From positions 1 through 64,000 of the forward strand of contig CAJUCE010000007.1 in the NCBI GenBank assembly GCA_910584865.1: DNA of 64,000 nucleotides, in the 5' to 3' direction. Source of the stretch: an uncultured Acetatifactor sp. (lineage in GTDB: Bacteria; Bacillota; Clostridia; Lachnospirales; Lachnospiraceae). The notes under the pieces were generated by a model, which saw nothing but the letters and a program-made list of their open reading frames with translations, was not told the DNA's origin and did no database searches. A program made the translations under genes and the position numbers. This document shows, piece after piece, positions 31,866 to 40,332 of the stretch; the first letter of the stretch is position 1; each line of letters starts with the position of its first letter.

Positions 31866-34592
31866 ATGGACCTGATCAAAATCACAGACCTGACGAGACA
31901 GCTTGGACTGTCTTCCCGCACCCTGCGCTATTATGAACAGATGGGGCTGATTGAAAGTGTCCGCCTGCCGTCAGAAACCTATCGATACTACGATACGTTT
32001 TTCGTTCAGCGGCTGCAGCAGATTATCATCCTGCGGAAAATGCAGATTCCCGTAAAGGAAATTCTGCGCATATACGAAAATCCGGAAATTTCCACACTGG
32101 TGGATGCATTTACAGAAAAAATAGCCGAAATCGACAGGGAGGTGACGGCGCTTTCCGAATTGAAGGAGATCATCAGCACTTTCCTTAAAAAAATGACGGA
32201 AAAGGGCATCAGGAAGATTTCTGCCCTGCCGCTGCTGTATGAGGAGATGGAAAAGCAGGTGGACCACCTGCAACAACAGCTCTCTGCCCCCATGGACGCC
32301 ACCGTCCTTATCCTGCCGCCCATGCGCGTCCTCACATCCTGCCTGAAGCAGGCTCCCGGGCAGACGGACAACACCGGCTTCTGGCACACGGTACAGTCCA
32401 TGGGGCTTCCTCTGGGGCTTCCGGGCAGCCACGGACAGTTTGAATTCCAAAACGGCGCCCAGGCGGCGGTGATGCTCCGGGTGGAAGAGGGATTTAGAAA
32501 TGAGACCGGCTACCTGGATGCTTCTTTCCCGGGGGGCCTGTACGCCTGCGCAAATATTTATGTGGACCAGGGTGTGGAGGAACAGTTCCGCCGCCTGGTA
32601 AAAAGCTTCGACGACAACCATCTATACGAAATCGACTATACCCACCAGGGAGGGCTGCAGCGCCCCGCCCTTCTGGAAAACCTGATTTCCCCTGACGAGG
32701 CCAGGGAACTGGTGAGCCTGTTGGTGCCCATAAAGCAGCGCCTGGCCAATCCGGATTATTTTGAGAAACCTGTGGAGCTGCCCGCCGGCTCCATTACCCT
32801 GGAGGAAATCCTGGCCGAAAATCCCGTCCTGTGGGAGAGGGAAGTGGCCCTGGAAAAAATAACGCCTGTCAACAGTCCCCACTACCGCATTCTGGAGAGC
32901 GGGGAAGCGGAATACACCGGATGGATCAGCACCCGGGTATTGAACACCAATGTGGCGGTGAAGCTGCCTTTCCGGGTGGATATGGAATTCCGCCTGGGAG
33001 AAAACGATGAGCAGTTCGGCTACGGCTCCGAGGAGGGATGCATTCTGTTTTACCACGGAACGGAACCCGGGCAGGGGACGGAACCGGACTATTACGCAGG
33101 CGGCGTCTCCCTGGAGAATTTAAGCCGGAACGGCTTTGGAGTCAACATGGGCAATCAGCCTGCGGAGGATCTGTCAAAAGCCGCCCTGCGCCGGGAGGCC
33201 ATTGCTTTCCGGCAGCCTGTTTTCCACGATCTGTACGAGTTCCCGGGGCGAGGGAGCATCCGTGAAAAGGGCTACAACCGGGTTACCTGGATCCTGGGCC
33301 CCCGGCACCTGGCAGTGATCATCAACGGGGAAATCCGCTACTGCGGCGTCGGTTTCCCCTACATGTCCCTGGACTTAAGCCGGGCGGCCATGGGAGATAT
33401 CATCATCGGCTCCAACGGGCAGGGCATGAAATATTTTAGATCCATCCGCATCTCACAGCTTGCCTATATCCCGAAAGTACAGTTAAAGAAGGAGGAACTT
33501 CTCATGATCACAAAACAGAGCAACAACATTCTCCCTCACATTCACCGCCTTGTGACAGATGAATACGGTGAGAATTACTGGTTCAACGGCAGCGCCAGGT
33601 ATGTGATGGAATGCCTTGGCGAGACGGATTACGATTACAGCTTCTTCGCCGGAATCACAGGGGATGTGTTCACCCAATATTATCCCAAGGGCGAATTCCG
33701 GGGGGAGGGCGTCAGCAGCTACATGCTTGCCGAGGGGCCGCACAGGAATCTGCGGGAAACCGACACCTGTTTCACCTTGGTTTCCGAAGAGCCCGGGTAC
33801 GCCGAGACTCTTTTTGAAAAATGCGGGTATGCCAGTACCTTCGTCTCCCGGAGGGAGCTGCGCAAGAACCCGGACATGTATCTTCAAACGCTTATTTCCT
33901 ATATTGACAGAGGGATCCCGGTCATTGTCTGGGGTCTGGGGGAGCCTCCCGTGGGGGTTCTGGTGGGCTATGAGGAGTATGGCAGGACGCTTTTGTATCT
34001 CACGGGAAACAACAACCGTCCGGATAGCATTGCCCTGGAGAAGTTCCTGGAGGAGAATGAGTTCTCCAATCCCGGCTGGATTTTTATCGGCAGCAGGAAA
34101 GAAAAGCCTTCCCTGGCCGGGCTTTATCGGGAAACGGTCCGTATCCTGCCAAAGCTTCTGGCCACTGAGACGGAGAGCTTCTATTTCGGGGCGTCCGCCT
34201 TCCGGGCATGGGCGGAGGACATTGAAGGGGGACGCTTTGACTGCGTGAAACCGGAGGAATTTGACCCCTGGGGCGCCCACACCGCCTATGTATGCGGCCT
34301 GGCCACCAACGCCAGCTGCTGCCATGGCTTCCTGGAGAAGGCCCTGGAGCTGAACCCCGATCTCGGCTTTCTGAAGGAGGTCAGCGCGCTCTACAAACGC
34401 TGCGGGGAAATGTGGAACCATGACAACGGGACGGATCTGGAGGCTCTGGGCGGCGGCTTCAATGTGACACTGGAAGCCCTCCAGGATGGGCAGCGGCGGA
34501 GCCGCATTGCGGATAAGCTGCGGGAGTTTGCCGAAGTGACAGAGGATATCGAAAGGGCGCTGCGGCGGGGAGTGAAGGAAAGGATATTGTGA
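31866..34592 (+). CDS. 908-residue MerR regulator with sensor and C39-like domains
   Basis: Residues 1-70 are a MerR winged HTH (LIKITDLTRQLGLSSRTLRYYEQMGLIE), followed by a helix typical of MerR dimers (to about 125). Residues 145-290 resemble a GyrI/BmrR ligand-binding domain. Residues 330-540 look like a LamG/concanavalin beta-sandwich. From residue 547 (MITKQSNNILPHIHRL) to about 800 the sequence resembles a C39-peptidase/BtrH-N-type fold, and the rest is helical. The internal ATG at 33504 has its own AAGGAGGAA site 7 bases upstream, so the last 362 residues could be made separately. Codon use is markedly GC-rich. Autoregulation through the MerR promoter is likely; the inducer is unknown. 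Confidence 0.7.
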   Translation: MDLIKITDLTRQLGLSSRTLRYYEQMGLIESVRLPSETYRYYDTFFVQRLQQIIILRKMQIPVKEILRIYENPEISTLVDAFTEKIAEIDREVTALSELKEIISTFLKKMTEKGIRKISALPLLYEEMEKQVDHLQQQLSAPMDATVLILPPMRVLTSCLKQAPGQTDNTGFWHTVQSMGLPLGLPGSHGQFEFQNGAQAAVMLRVEEGFRNETGYLDASFPGGLYACANIYVDQGVEEQFRRLVKSFDDNHLYEIDYTHQGGLQRPALLENLISPDEARELVSLLVPIKQRLANPDYFEKPVELPAGSITLEEILAENPVLWEREVALEKITPVNSPHYRILESGEAEYTGWISTRVLNTNVAVKLPFRVDMEFRLGENDEQFGYGSEEGCILFYHGTEPGQGTEPDYYAGGVSLENLSRNGFGVNMGNQPAEDLSKAALRREAIAFRQPVFHDLYEFPGRGSIREKGYNRVTWILGPRHLAVIINGEIRYCGVGFPYMSLDLSRAAMGDIIIGSNGQGMKYFRSIRISQLAYIPKVQLKKEELLMITKQSNNILPHIHRLVTDEYGENYWFNGSARYVMECLGETDYDYSFFAGITGDVFTQYYPKGEFRGEGVSSYMLAEGPHRNLRETDTCFTLVSEEPGYAETLFEKCGYASTFVSRRELRKNPDMYLQTLISYIDRGIPVIVWGLGEPPVGVLVGYEEYGRTLLYLTGNNNRPDSIALEKFLEENEFSNPGWIFIGSRKEKPSLAGLYRETVRILPKLLATETESFYFGASAFRAWAEDIEGGRFDCVKPEEFDPWGAHTAYVCGLATNASCCHGFLEKALELNPDLGFLKEVSALYKRCGEMWNHDNGTDLEALGGGFNVTLEALQDGQRRSRIADKLREFAEVTEDIERALRRGVKERIL

Positions 34593-34631
34593 TTGCCGGC
34601 CGGGCGCTGCTTCCAAGGCATGCTGACCGTT

Positions 34632-34653
34632 CAGGGACAGAGCGCTGTCCCTG
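34632..34653. repeat. perfect inverted repeat after the MerR gene
   Basis: CAGGGACAG, AGCG loop, CTGTCCCTG: a 9-base perfect stem 40 bases after the MerR gene stop and between convergent genes. It may terminate from either side, although no T tract is present. A weaker stem GTGTCGC/GCGACAC lies at 34781-34806. Confidence 0.5.
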
Positions 34654-34841
34654 GACGTAGATAGCAGATATTGCAGGAATCCGGGGCAATGGCAGTACGG
34701 GTTGGGTAAGCACTGTTCCCGGGTGCAGATATCGCGGGGTGCTTCCGCGAAGGCTTCAGACGAATTATTTTGGCTGTATAGTGTCGCAGCAAAAAAGTAG
34801 CGACACCACGGTACGATATCAATAACGTCATGATCATAATT

Positions 34842-35237
34842 TCAGTCTTTCTCCGCCACAGTTTCCGTCACCCATTGAAAAATTTCGTCAGCATACTGCA
34901 ATGCCTCTTTCACATGTCTTTCCGCCAGAAACAACTCATTCGGATATCTTACAGCTACACCATACGGTGTCAGCGCATCGGCATAATCATGGAATTTCTC
35001 TTCGATTGATACCTTGTTTTTAATCTGATTCAGTAAAAATGAAAGGTCATGGAGTTTAGGCATTCCACCTCCTTCTCCAAAATACATAATCAGCGTTTTG
35101 ATTGCCTTTTCAGCCGCCTGTTGACAATGATAACAGATAAGCTCTAACGGCTTGGGATAATAAGTTGCATCCAGATGTTTCGCTACTCCTAAATCTGCTG
35201 CCGCCATTTCATACCACTCTCTGACTTGTTTCGTCAT
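34842..35237 (-). CDS. HEPN-domain protein of a HEPN-MNT pair
   Basis: 131 residues, all-helical HEPN fold: VREWYEMAAADLGVAKHL, ICYHCQQAAEKAIKTLIMY, HDLSFLLN and YPNELFLAERHVKEALQYADEIF are the usual blocks of HEPN proteins encoded beside MNT nucleotidyltransferases. HEPN proteins are often RNases kept in check by AMPylation by the MNT partner. The start overlaps the MNT gene by 29 bases on the same strand and has AAGGAG with good spacing. Toxin activity here is inferred from the family. Confidence 0.85.
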   Translation of the reverse strand: MTKQVREWYEMAAADLGVAKHLDATYYPKPLELICYHCQQAAEKAIKTLIMYFGEGGGMPKLHDLSFLLNQIKNKVSIEEKFHDYADALTPYGVAVRYPNELFLAERHVKEALQYADEIFQWVTETVAEKD

Positions 35238-35541
35238 ACAAAAGCACTCCTTTTCTATACACCTCGTTTTCTATAGAGGGAATTTCCTTCCTGGCTTCAA
35301 AACGGCTTATGGTTCCTAGAACAATATCCACAGGACGCTGTTTCACTTTACGGATTGATTTGTATGCTTTTGTGGTTTCTGCGGGGATATCTGATACAGC
35401 ATCGTGTACGATAATGTAAAAATCAAAATCACTTTCCTCTGTATAAGTATTGTCTGCGAAAGAACCAAATAAATAGATTCGGACAGGTAGAAGCTGTTCG
35501 ACAAAACGGTTTGTCAATTCCCGGATTTCGCTTGTGGGCAT
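35209..35541 (-). CDS. MNT-type minimal nucleotidyltransferase
   Basis: About 110 residues: RIYLFGSFADNTYTEESDFDFYI carries the GSF and DxD active-site motif of pol-beta-type nucleotidyltransferases, and VDIVLGTISRFEAR supplies the third Asp region. It pairs with the overlapping HEPN gene as a likely antitoxin that AMPylates the toxin. ATG at 35541 is 9 bases after AAGGAG, better placed than the ATG at 35547 or TTG at 35550. Promoter at 35611-35639. Confidence 0.85.
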   Translation of the reverse strand: MPTSEIRELTNRFVEQLLPVRIYLFGSFADNTYTEESDFDFYIIVHDAVSDIPAETTKAYKSIRKVKQRPVDIVLGTISRFEARKEIPSIENEVYRKGVLLYDETSQRVV

Positions 35542-35610
35542 AACCATCAACTCCTTTCCCTTGAAAAAAGCGGCTTTTTTTCATGTCTTCTTTTTCTATA
35601 GGTTACTTTC

Positions 35611-35639
35611 ATTATACAAAAAGCTTCTCCTGTTTACAA
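35611..35639 (-). promoter_or_regulatory. promoter of the MNT-HEPN operon
   Basis: Minus strand: TTGTAA (35639-35634), 17-base spacer, TATAAT (35616-35611). The transcript leader contains an A/T-only-stem palindrome TGAAAAAAAGC/GCTTTTTTCA around 35565-35585 just before the ribosome site. Confidence 0.65.
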
Positions 35640-35718
35640 TAAAATTCCCATGAAATTTTTGTCAGCAGCGTAGAAGAGGGAACATTCGGAGATATACTCT
35701 CCCCAGCGTGCTAAACCC

Positions 35719-35871
35719 TTAAAACTCCTGTAATTTACGAATTTCCCTTCGTGCCCATTCCACTGTGTCGTTGCCATGCTTATTGTGGTCTGATGCTACA
35801 TTTCTATCTTTATGATTTTCTTTCCGTCCGCACAGAAAAGGGAACTTGCAAGGTGGCTGACAGACCGCCAT
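35719..35871 (-). CDS. possible 50-residue ORF or C-terminal remnant
   Basis: A frame of 50 codons from ATG 35871 to TAA 35719, with a basic, coding-looking C-terminal half (HNKHGNDTVEWARREIRKLQ). No ribosome site is visible and no family is recognised; it may be the tail of a lost gene upstream of the MNT-HEPN pair. Confidence 0.28.
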   Translation of the reverse strand: MAVCQPPCKFPFLCGRKENHKDRNVASDHNKHGNDTVEWARREIRKLQEF

Positions 35872-35962
35872 CAGATTGTAGTGTGCGACAGAGCGGTTAC
35901 CGGATAAAAAGTTTAAATGATATTTTATGAAAAATTTATTCCTCTAAAGTGCAGGCTGATAT

Positions 35963-36105
35963 ATAATAGAATCAAAAGCAGATTCTATTATCAAAATTAT
36001 ATAATAGAATCAAAAGCAGATTCTATTATCAAGATTATATAATAGAATCAAAAGCAGATTCTATTATCAAGATTATATAATAGAATCAAAAGCAGATTCT
36101 ATTAT
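35963..36105. repeat. four 38-bp tandem hairpin repeats before recQ
   Basis: Units begin at 35963, 36001, 36039 and 36077. Each holds the perfect 11-base arms ATAATAGAATC and GATTCTATTAT around AAAAGCA, with a linker CAAGATTAT (CAAAATTAT in the first). Copies are nearly identical, so expansion is recent or maintained. TATAAT appears at each junction. The core TAGAATC/GATTCTA equals the dyad in the XRE promoter at 31646. The last unit ends 57 bases before recQ. Confidence 0.9.
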
Positions 36106-36161
36106 CAAGATTATGAAGTAAAAACGATCATTTAACAATTTCAAGGAGGTAACCAGAATCC

Positions 36162-38597
36162 GTGACCGCAAAGGAAACCCTGAAATCTTACTTCGGATAC
36201 GACTCCTTCCGGGAGGGACAGAAGGATATTATAACATCCATACTGGAGGGGCGGGACGCCCTGGCGATTATGCCCACAGGGGCGGGGAAGTCCGTCTGCT
36301 ATCAGATTCCCGCCCTGATGCTGCCCGGTATTACCATTGTCATCTCGCCGCTGATTTCCCTGATGCAGGATCAGGTGAAGGCATTGAACGAAGCCGGAAT
36401 CCATGCCGCATTTATCAATTCCTCCCTCACGGAGGCGCAGATCGGCAGGGCGTTGGGCCGGGCCGCGGAGGGTATCTACAAAATTATTTATGCAGCGCCT
36501 GAACGTCTGGAAAGTTATGGTTTTATGGAGTTCGCTTCCAGGGCACAGATTTCCATGGTGACAGTGGACGAGGCCCACTGCATTTCCCAATGGGGACAGG
36601 ATTTCCGCCCCAGTTATCTGAAAATCGTCGATTTTATCAGGAACCTTCCCAAACGTCCCATTGTCAGCGCCTTTACCGCAACCGCTACGGAAGAGGTAAA
36701 AGAGGACATTCTCTGCATTCTGAGCCTTATGAATCCAAATGTGACAGTTACCGGCTTTGACCGGGAAAATCTGTACTACAGTGTGGAGAATCGAGTCCGA
36801 AAGGACGATTTTGTAATGGATTACATAGAGAAGCATCCGTCGGAAAGCGGGATTATTTACTGCGCTACCAGGAAAAATGTGGACAAGCTTTTCGAGGCAT
36901 TGACGAAGAGGGGCGTGCCTGCCACCAGGTACCATGCGGGCATCGATAATGATACAAGGAAGAAGAACCAGGATGATTTCATCTATGACCGTGCCCCTGT
37001 CATCGTGGCCACCAACGCTTTCGGCATGGGTATTGACAAGTCCAATGTGCGGTATGTCATCCATTATAATATGCCACAGAGCATGGAAAACTATTATCAG
37101 GAAGCCGGGCGGGCCGGGAGGGACGGGGAGCCGTCCCAGTGCATCCTGCTTTTCTCGCCACAGGACATGGTGATCAATAAATTTCTTCTGGAGAAAAAGG
37201 ATTTCTCCGGCCTGGAATCAGAAGATATAGAGGTAGTAAAACAGCGTGACCTGCGCCGTCTTCAGACGATGGAAGGGTACTGCAGGACTACGGGCTGTCT
37301 GCGGAATTATATTCTGAATTATTTCGGGGAAAAAACTTCCCTGCCCTGTGACAACTGCGGCAACTGCCACAGGGATTATACAGAGACGGACATGACTGCC
37401 GAGGCAAAGCAGATCATCAACTGCGTGGCCGAGACAAGGGGACGCTACGGGCTAACCATCGTAACCGGAACCCTGATGGGGTCAGACCGGGCGAGGCTGC
37501 GGGAACTGGGCACCGTGCATTACAGGACATACGGGGTATTGAAGGATTACAACGAAGCGCTGCTGCGGAGCCTGATTGGCCAGCTCATTGAGGAGGGGTA
37601 TCTCTATCAGACCGAGGAGCGGTACAGCGTGCTGCGGATGGGGAATATAGCACCCTTAAGGGATGAAAATACCCGTGTTATCATGCGGGTTTATGAGGAG
37701 AAGGAACCGGAGAGGAAGAAGGCTTCCCGCAGGAGAAGCACGGATTCCCTCACGGCGGCAGGCTACGATCTGTTTGAGGAGCTGCGCAGGCTCCGCCTGG
37801 AAATCGCAAGGGAAGAAGCTCTCCCTCCGTATATTATTTTTAACGATAAAACGTTGATTGACATGTGCGTGAAGCTGCCGAAAACAGAGGATGATTTTCT
37901 GGGCGTTTCAGGTGTGGGTGGGAATAAGCTTGCGAAGTACGGCGCGAAATTTCTGGCGGCGATAGCCTCATTTGTGGAATCCCGCCCTAATGCGGTTATC
38001 AGTATGCAGGGGACGGCGGATGAGGCGGATACCGGGATACAGGGGACGGCAGGCGGCGCAGGAAGTGAGATGCAGGGGACAGCGGATGGAACAGGAAGCG
38101 GAATGCAGGGGGCAGCAGACGGAGCAGGGAGCGGGATGCAGAGAGCAAGAGAGGGCGTAGTCAGTGCGGGTACCGATGCGGAAAAGCCGGCAAAATCTTC
38201 TGCCTCACGAAAAAACAAAAAGCCTGCCTTCTGCCTGTCCGAGAAGGACTCGGATCAGTTTGTATATCGGGATATGTGCTATATCAGTGAAATCAAAGAC
38301 GAGCTCAACCGCATATGCACGGTAGAAGGAGTGAGAAAAGCCACCATAGGCGCTATATGGGAATATCTGGTGTCCCGGGAACTGGCCTATGAGGATAATA
38401 CAAACGGCGTGTTTACCAAAAAGCCAACCCTGAAGGGAACGGTATATGGAATCATGCTTGAGGATAAGGTAAGCAAGTCAGGCGCTCCCTATCAGTTGAT
38501 GAAATATCCGCCTGGAGTCCAGAAGATGATAGTGGATTATTTTGTAAGGCTGAGGAGGGCGGAAGGCGAAAGGGATTTTGAAAAAGAACTGCGATAG
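36162..38597 (+). CDS. recQ: ATP-dependent DNA helicase RecQ with repeat insertion
   Basis: 811 residues. Helicase core: Walker A MPTGAGKSVCYQIPAL, VDEAHCISQWGQDFRP (DEAH), SAFTATAT, and motif VI QEAGRAGRDG. The RecQ zinc-binding site follows (CRTTGCLRNYILNYF...CDNCGNC), then a winged-helix RQC part and an HRDC-like domain near residues 535-605. Residues 615-665 are an 11-residue repeat linker (MQGTADGTGSG type), after which a further C-terminal helicase-associated domain is found. RecQ unwinds branched DNA in repair. Start is GTG 36162, 12 bases after AAGGAGG. Promoter region contains four hairpin repeats, suggesting strong control. Confidence 0.95.
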   Translation: MTAKETLKSYFGYDSFREGQKDIITSILEGRDALAIMPTGAGKSVCYQIPALMLPGITIVISPLISLMQDQVKALNEAGIHAAFINSSLTEAQIGRALGRAAEGIYKIIYAAPERLESYGFMEFASRAQISMVTVDEAHCISQWGQDFRPSYLKIVDFIRNLPKRPIVSAFTATATEEVKEDILCILSLMNPNVTVTGFDRENLYYSVENRVRKDDFVMDYIEKHPSESGIIYCATRKNVDKLFEALTKRGVPATRYHAGIDNDTRKKNQDDFIYDRAPVIVATNAFGMGIDKSNVRYVIHYNMPQSMENYYQEAGRAGRDGEPSQCILLFSPQDMVINKFLLEKKDFSGLESEDIEVVKQRDLRRLQTMEGYCRTTGCLRNYILNYFGEKTSLPCDNCGNCHRDYTETDMTAEAKQIINCVAETRGRYGLTIVTGTLMGSDRARLRELGTVHYRTYGVLKDYNEALLRSLIGQLIEEGYLYQTEERYSVLRMGNIAPLRDENTRVIMRVYEEKEPERKKASRRRSTDSLTAAGYDLFEELRRLRLEIAREEALPPYIIFNDKTLIDMCVKLPKTEDDFLGVSGVGGNKLAKYGAKFLAAIASFVESRPNAVISMQGTADEADTGIQGTAGGAGSEMQGTADGTGSGMQGAADGAGSGMQRAREGVVSAGTDAEKPAKSSASRKNKKPAFCLSEKDSDQFVYRDMCYISEIKDELNRICTVEGVRKATIGAIWEYLVSRELAYEDNTNGVFTKKPTLKGTVYGIMLEDKVSKSGAPYQLMKYPPGVQKMIVDYFVRLRRAEGERDFEKELR
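38004..38146 (+). repeat. 33-bp coding minisatellite inside recQ
   Basis: Units start at 38004, 38037, 38070, 38103 and 38136 (last partial) and encode 11-residue repeats of the MQGTADGTGSG type in the linker between the HRDC-like and C-terminal domains. The period is a multiple of three, so copy number can change without a frameshift. Confidence 0.85.
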
Positions 38598-39070
38598 AAA
38601 GAAAATTATGGTATGATGAAAGGGTGATATGGGAATCAGGATTGTTATGGGTGACGGAATAGGGAGGAGGGATAGGGTTATGTATGAGGACGCAATCCGT
38701 AATGTCAGGGAAGTAGCAGATGAAATGTTTTAAAATTACTTTCGGTAGTGAAATTCAGGGACGCCAAATGAGGAAATTGACATGTAATAGAATAGGAAAT
38801 GCATATGGATTGTGTAAAAAAGATTTATATGAGGCGGCAGATGATAGAAAGCAGTTCATAGGAACCTACAGACAACAGCGAGCAGAAAAAGACAGGATTT
38901 TTGCCGCCGGATAAGATATGATGGAAACATGCAGAACCCGCCCTGCATACTCTGCCCCGCTCATGATACGTTTTGTCCGGCAAAGCTGTCTGAGTGAGGG
39001 TAAAAATTGGCGCCAGGCGGGTCAGAGAAGCCGTCCGGGATCCGGAACCGGAGGGCAGCAGGGAGGAAGA
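38598..39070. other. intergenic region before AraC gene, possible short ORF
   Basis: A frame 38629-38733 (34 codons, ending VREVADEMF) contains an internal ATG at 38680 behind GGGAGGAGGG, a strong ribosome site, but stops after 17 further codons; it may be a remnant or leader peptide. The AraC reading frame is open back to 38918, but the added residues look non-coding. A TATGAT box is seen near 38612. Confidence 0.3.
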
Positions 39071-40075
39071 ATGGACTGGCTGACGGGTTTGAAGACGGCA
39101 ATTGATTACATGGAGGAGCATCTGCTGGAGGACATCGGCGCGGAGGACGTGGCGGACGCGGTGTATCTCTCCTCTTTTTATTTCCAGAAGTGTTTTAAGA
39201 TTTTGACAGGCTATTCCATCGGGGAATATCTGAGGAACCGCAGGCTCTATCTGGCGGCCCTGGAGGTGCTGAAACGCAATGTTCCCGGGGAGGAAGCCCG
39301 CAGCAGGAGCGGAGTCGGCGGAAGCGCAAAGGAAGCCTGCAGCAGAGCCAGAACCGGCGGCAGCGGGGAGGGCAAGGTCATAGACCTGGCATATAAGTAC
39401 GGCTACGACACGCCGGAGAGCTTTACCAGGGCCTTCACGCGGTTTCACGGGCTGTCCCCCATGCAGCTAAAGTCACAGCCCCATCAGATCAAGGTCTTTC
39501 TTCCGTTGATTGTGGAAGTTTCAGTTAAGGGAGGCAACAGGATGGAATTTAAGATTGAAAAAAGAGAAGCCATGCGGATGATCGGTTTCGAGAGGATTTT
39601 TTCCTTTGAAACCTCATACCAGGAGATTCCCAAGTTCTGGGAGGAGTTCTGTGACAAGTACTGCAGGCAGAATGCGCCCCGGGAGCAGACAGTAGATGAA
39701 AATCACTATCGGGAGGAAGATATCCGGCAGACCATTGCAGAGTGCATGGTGGGGGAATTCGGCGTGTGCGTGGAGGACGAGGGCGATATGGAACATTTCC
39801 GCTACTATATCGCAGGAGTCTATCAGGGAGGCCAGGTGCCGGAGGGGATGAAGGTTTTCGAGATTCCGGCCAGTGAGTGGGCGAAATTCAAATGTACCGG
39901 GGCTATGCCGGACACGCTGCAGACGGTCAACACACGGATTTTCAAGGAATGGCTCCCCGGAAACCGGGAGTATGAGATGGCCTTCCACCTGAACATCGAG
40001 TGGTATTCCGGCGGGGATACGGACAGCGATACTTATGAGAGCGCTATCTGGATACCGGTGAGACGTCTGGGATAG
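39071..40075 (+). CDS. AraC-type regulator with GyrI-like sensor domain
   Basis: 334 residues. Residues 1-130 are an AraC DNA-binding domain (LKTAIDYMEEHLLEDIGAEDVAD ... SFYFQKCFKILTGYSIGEYLRNRRLYLAALEVL ... KVIDLAYKYGYDTPESFTRAFTRFHG). A roughly 29-residue Gly/Ser/Arg-rich insertion sits between the two helix-turn-helix units, where relatives have only a few residues. From residue 155 (MEFKIEKREAMRMIGFERIF) a GyrI/Bacterial effector-binding domain follows. ATG 39071 has AGGGAGGAAG just upstream. Such proteins sense small amphipathic ligands; a stand-alone GyrI-like gene lies downstream. Confidence 0.85.
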   Translation: MDWLTGLKTAIDYMEEHLLEDIGAEDVADAVYLSSFYFQKCFKILTGYSIGEYLRNRRLYLAALEVLKRNVPGEEARSRSGVGGSAKEACSRARTGGSGEGKVIDLAYKYGYDTPESFTRAFTRFHGLSPMQLKSQPHQIKVFLPLIVEVSVKGGNRMEFKIEKREAMRMIGFERIFSFETSYQEIPKFWEEFCDKYCRQNAPREQTVDENHYREEDIRQTIAECMVGEFGVCVEDEGDMEHFRYYIAGVYQGGQVPEGMKVFEIPASEWAKFKCTGAMPDTLQTVNTRIFKEWLPGNREYEMAFHLNIEWYSGGDTDSDTYESAIWIPVRRLG

Positions 40076-40130
40076 CCTGGTAAGGGATGAAACACGGGCA
40101 GCAGATCTGGGGCTATGGCAGTAACGCCAT

Positions 40131-40221
40131 GGCTCCAGGCATAAAGAGCAGGAACCATAGTCGCCAACTTCTGATAACGAATAACCACCGTGGCTCCAGG
40201 CATAGGGAGCAGGACCCTAGG
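40131..40221. repeat. two 30-bp direct repeats, 61 bp apart
   Basis: GGCTCCAGGCATAAAGAGCA at 40131 and GGCTCCAGGCATAGGGAGCA at 40192, each followed by GGA(A)CC-TAG. They occupy the gap between the AraC/GyrI gene and the GyrI-like gene. No function is apparent. Confidence 0.55.
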
Positions 40222-40332
40222 ATGAATAATTGAAATCAAGTCAGCGACACAGAATTTACCGAAAAGGCATCCTGTATCAAAGAAGGAAAGCTGCAAGGAG
40301 CGGTATCCCGCCGCGGAAAGGAGATACACGAT

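Noticed and set aside
33483..34616. 377-codon minus-strand frame
   Set aside because: Shadow of the GC-rich MerR multidomain gene; proline- and glycine-rich without motifs.
35963..36105. 38-bp palindromic repeats as CRISPR
   Set aside because: Units are directly adjacent with no variable spacers.
36141..37064. 307-codon minus-strand frame at the recQ start
   Set aside because: Antisense to the helicase core; recQ motifs are complete on the plus strand.
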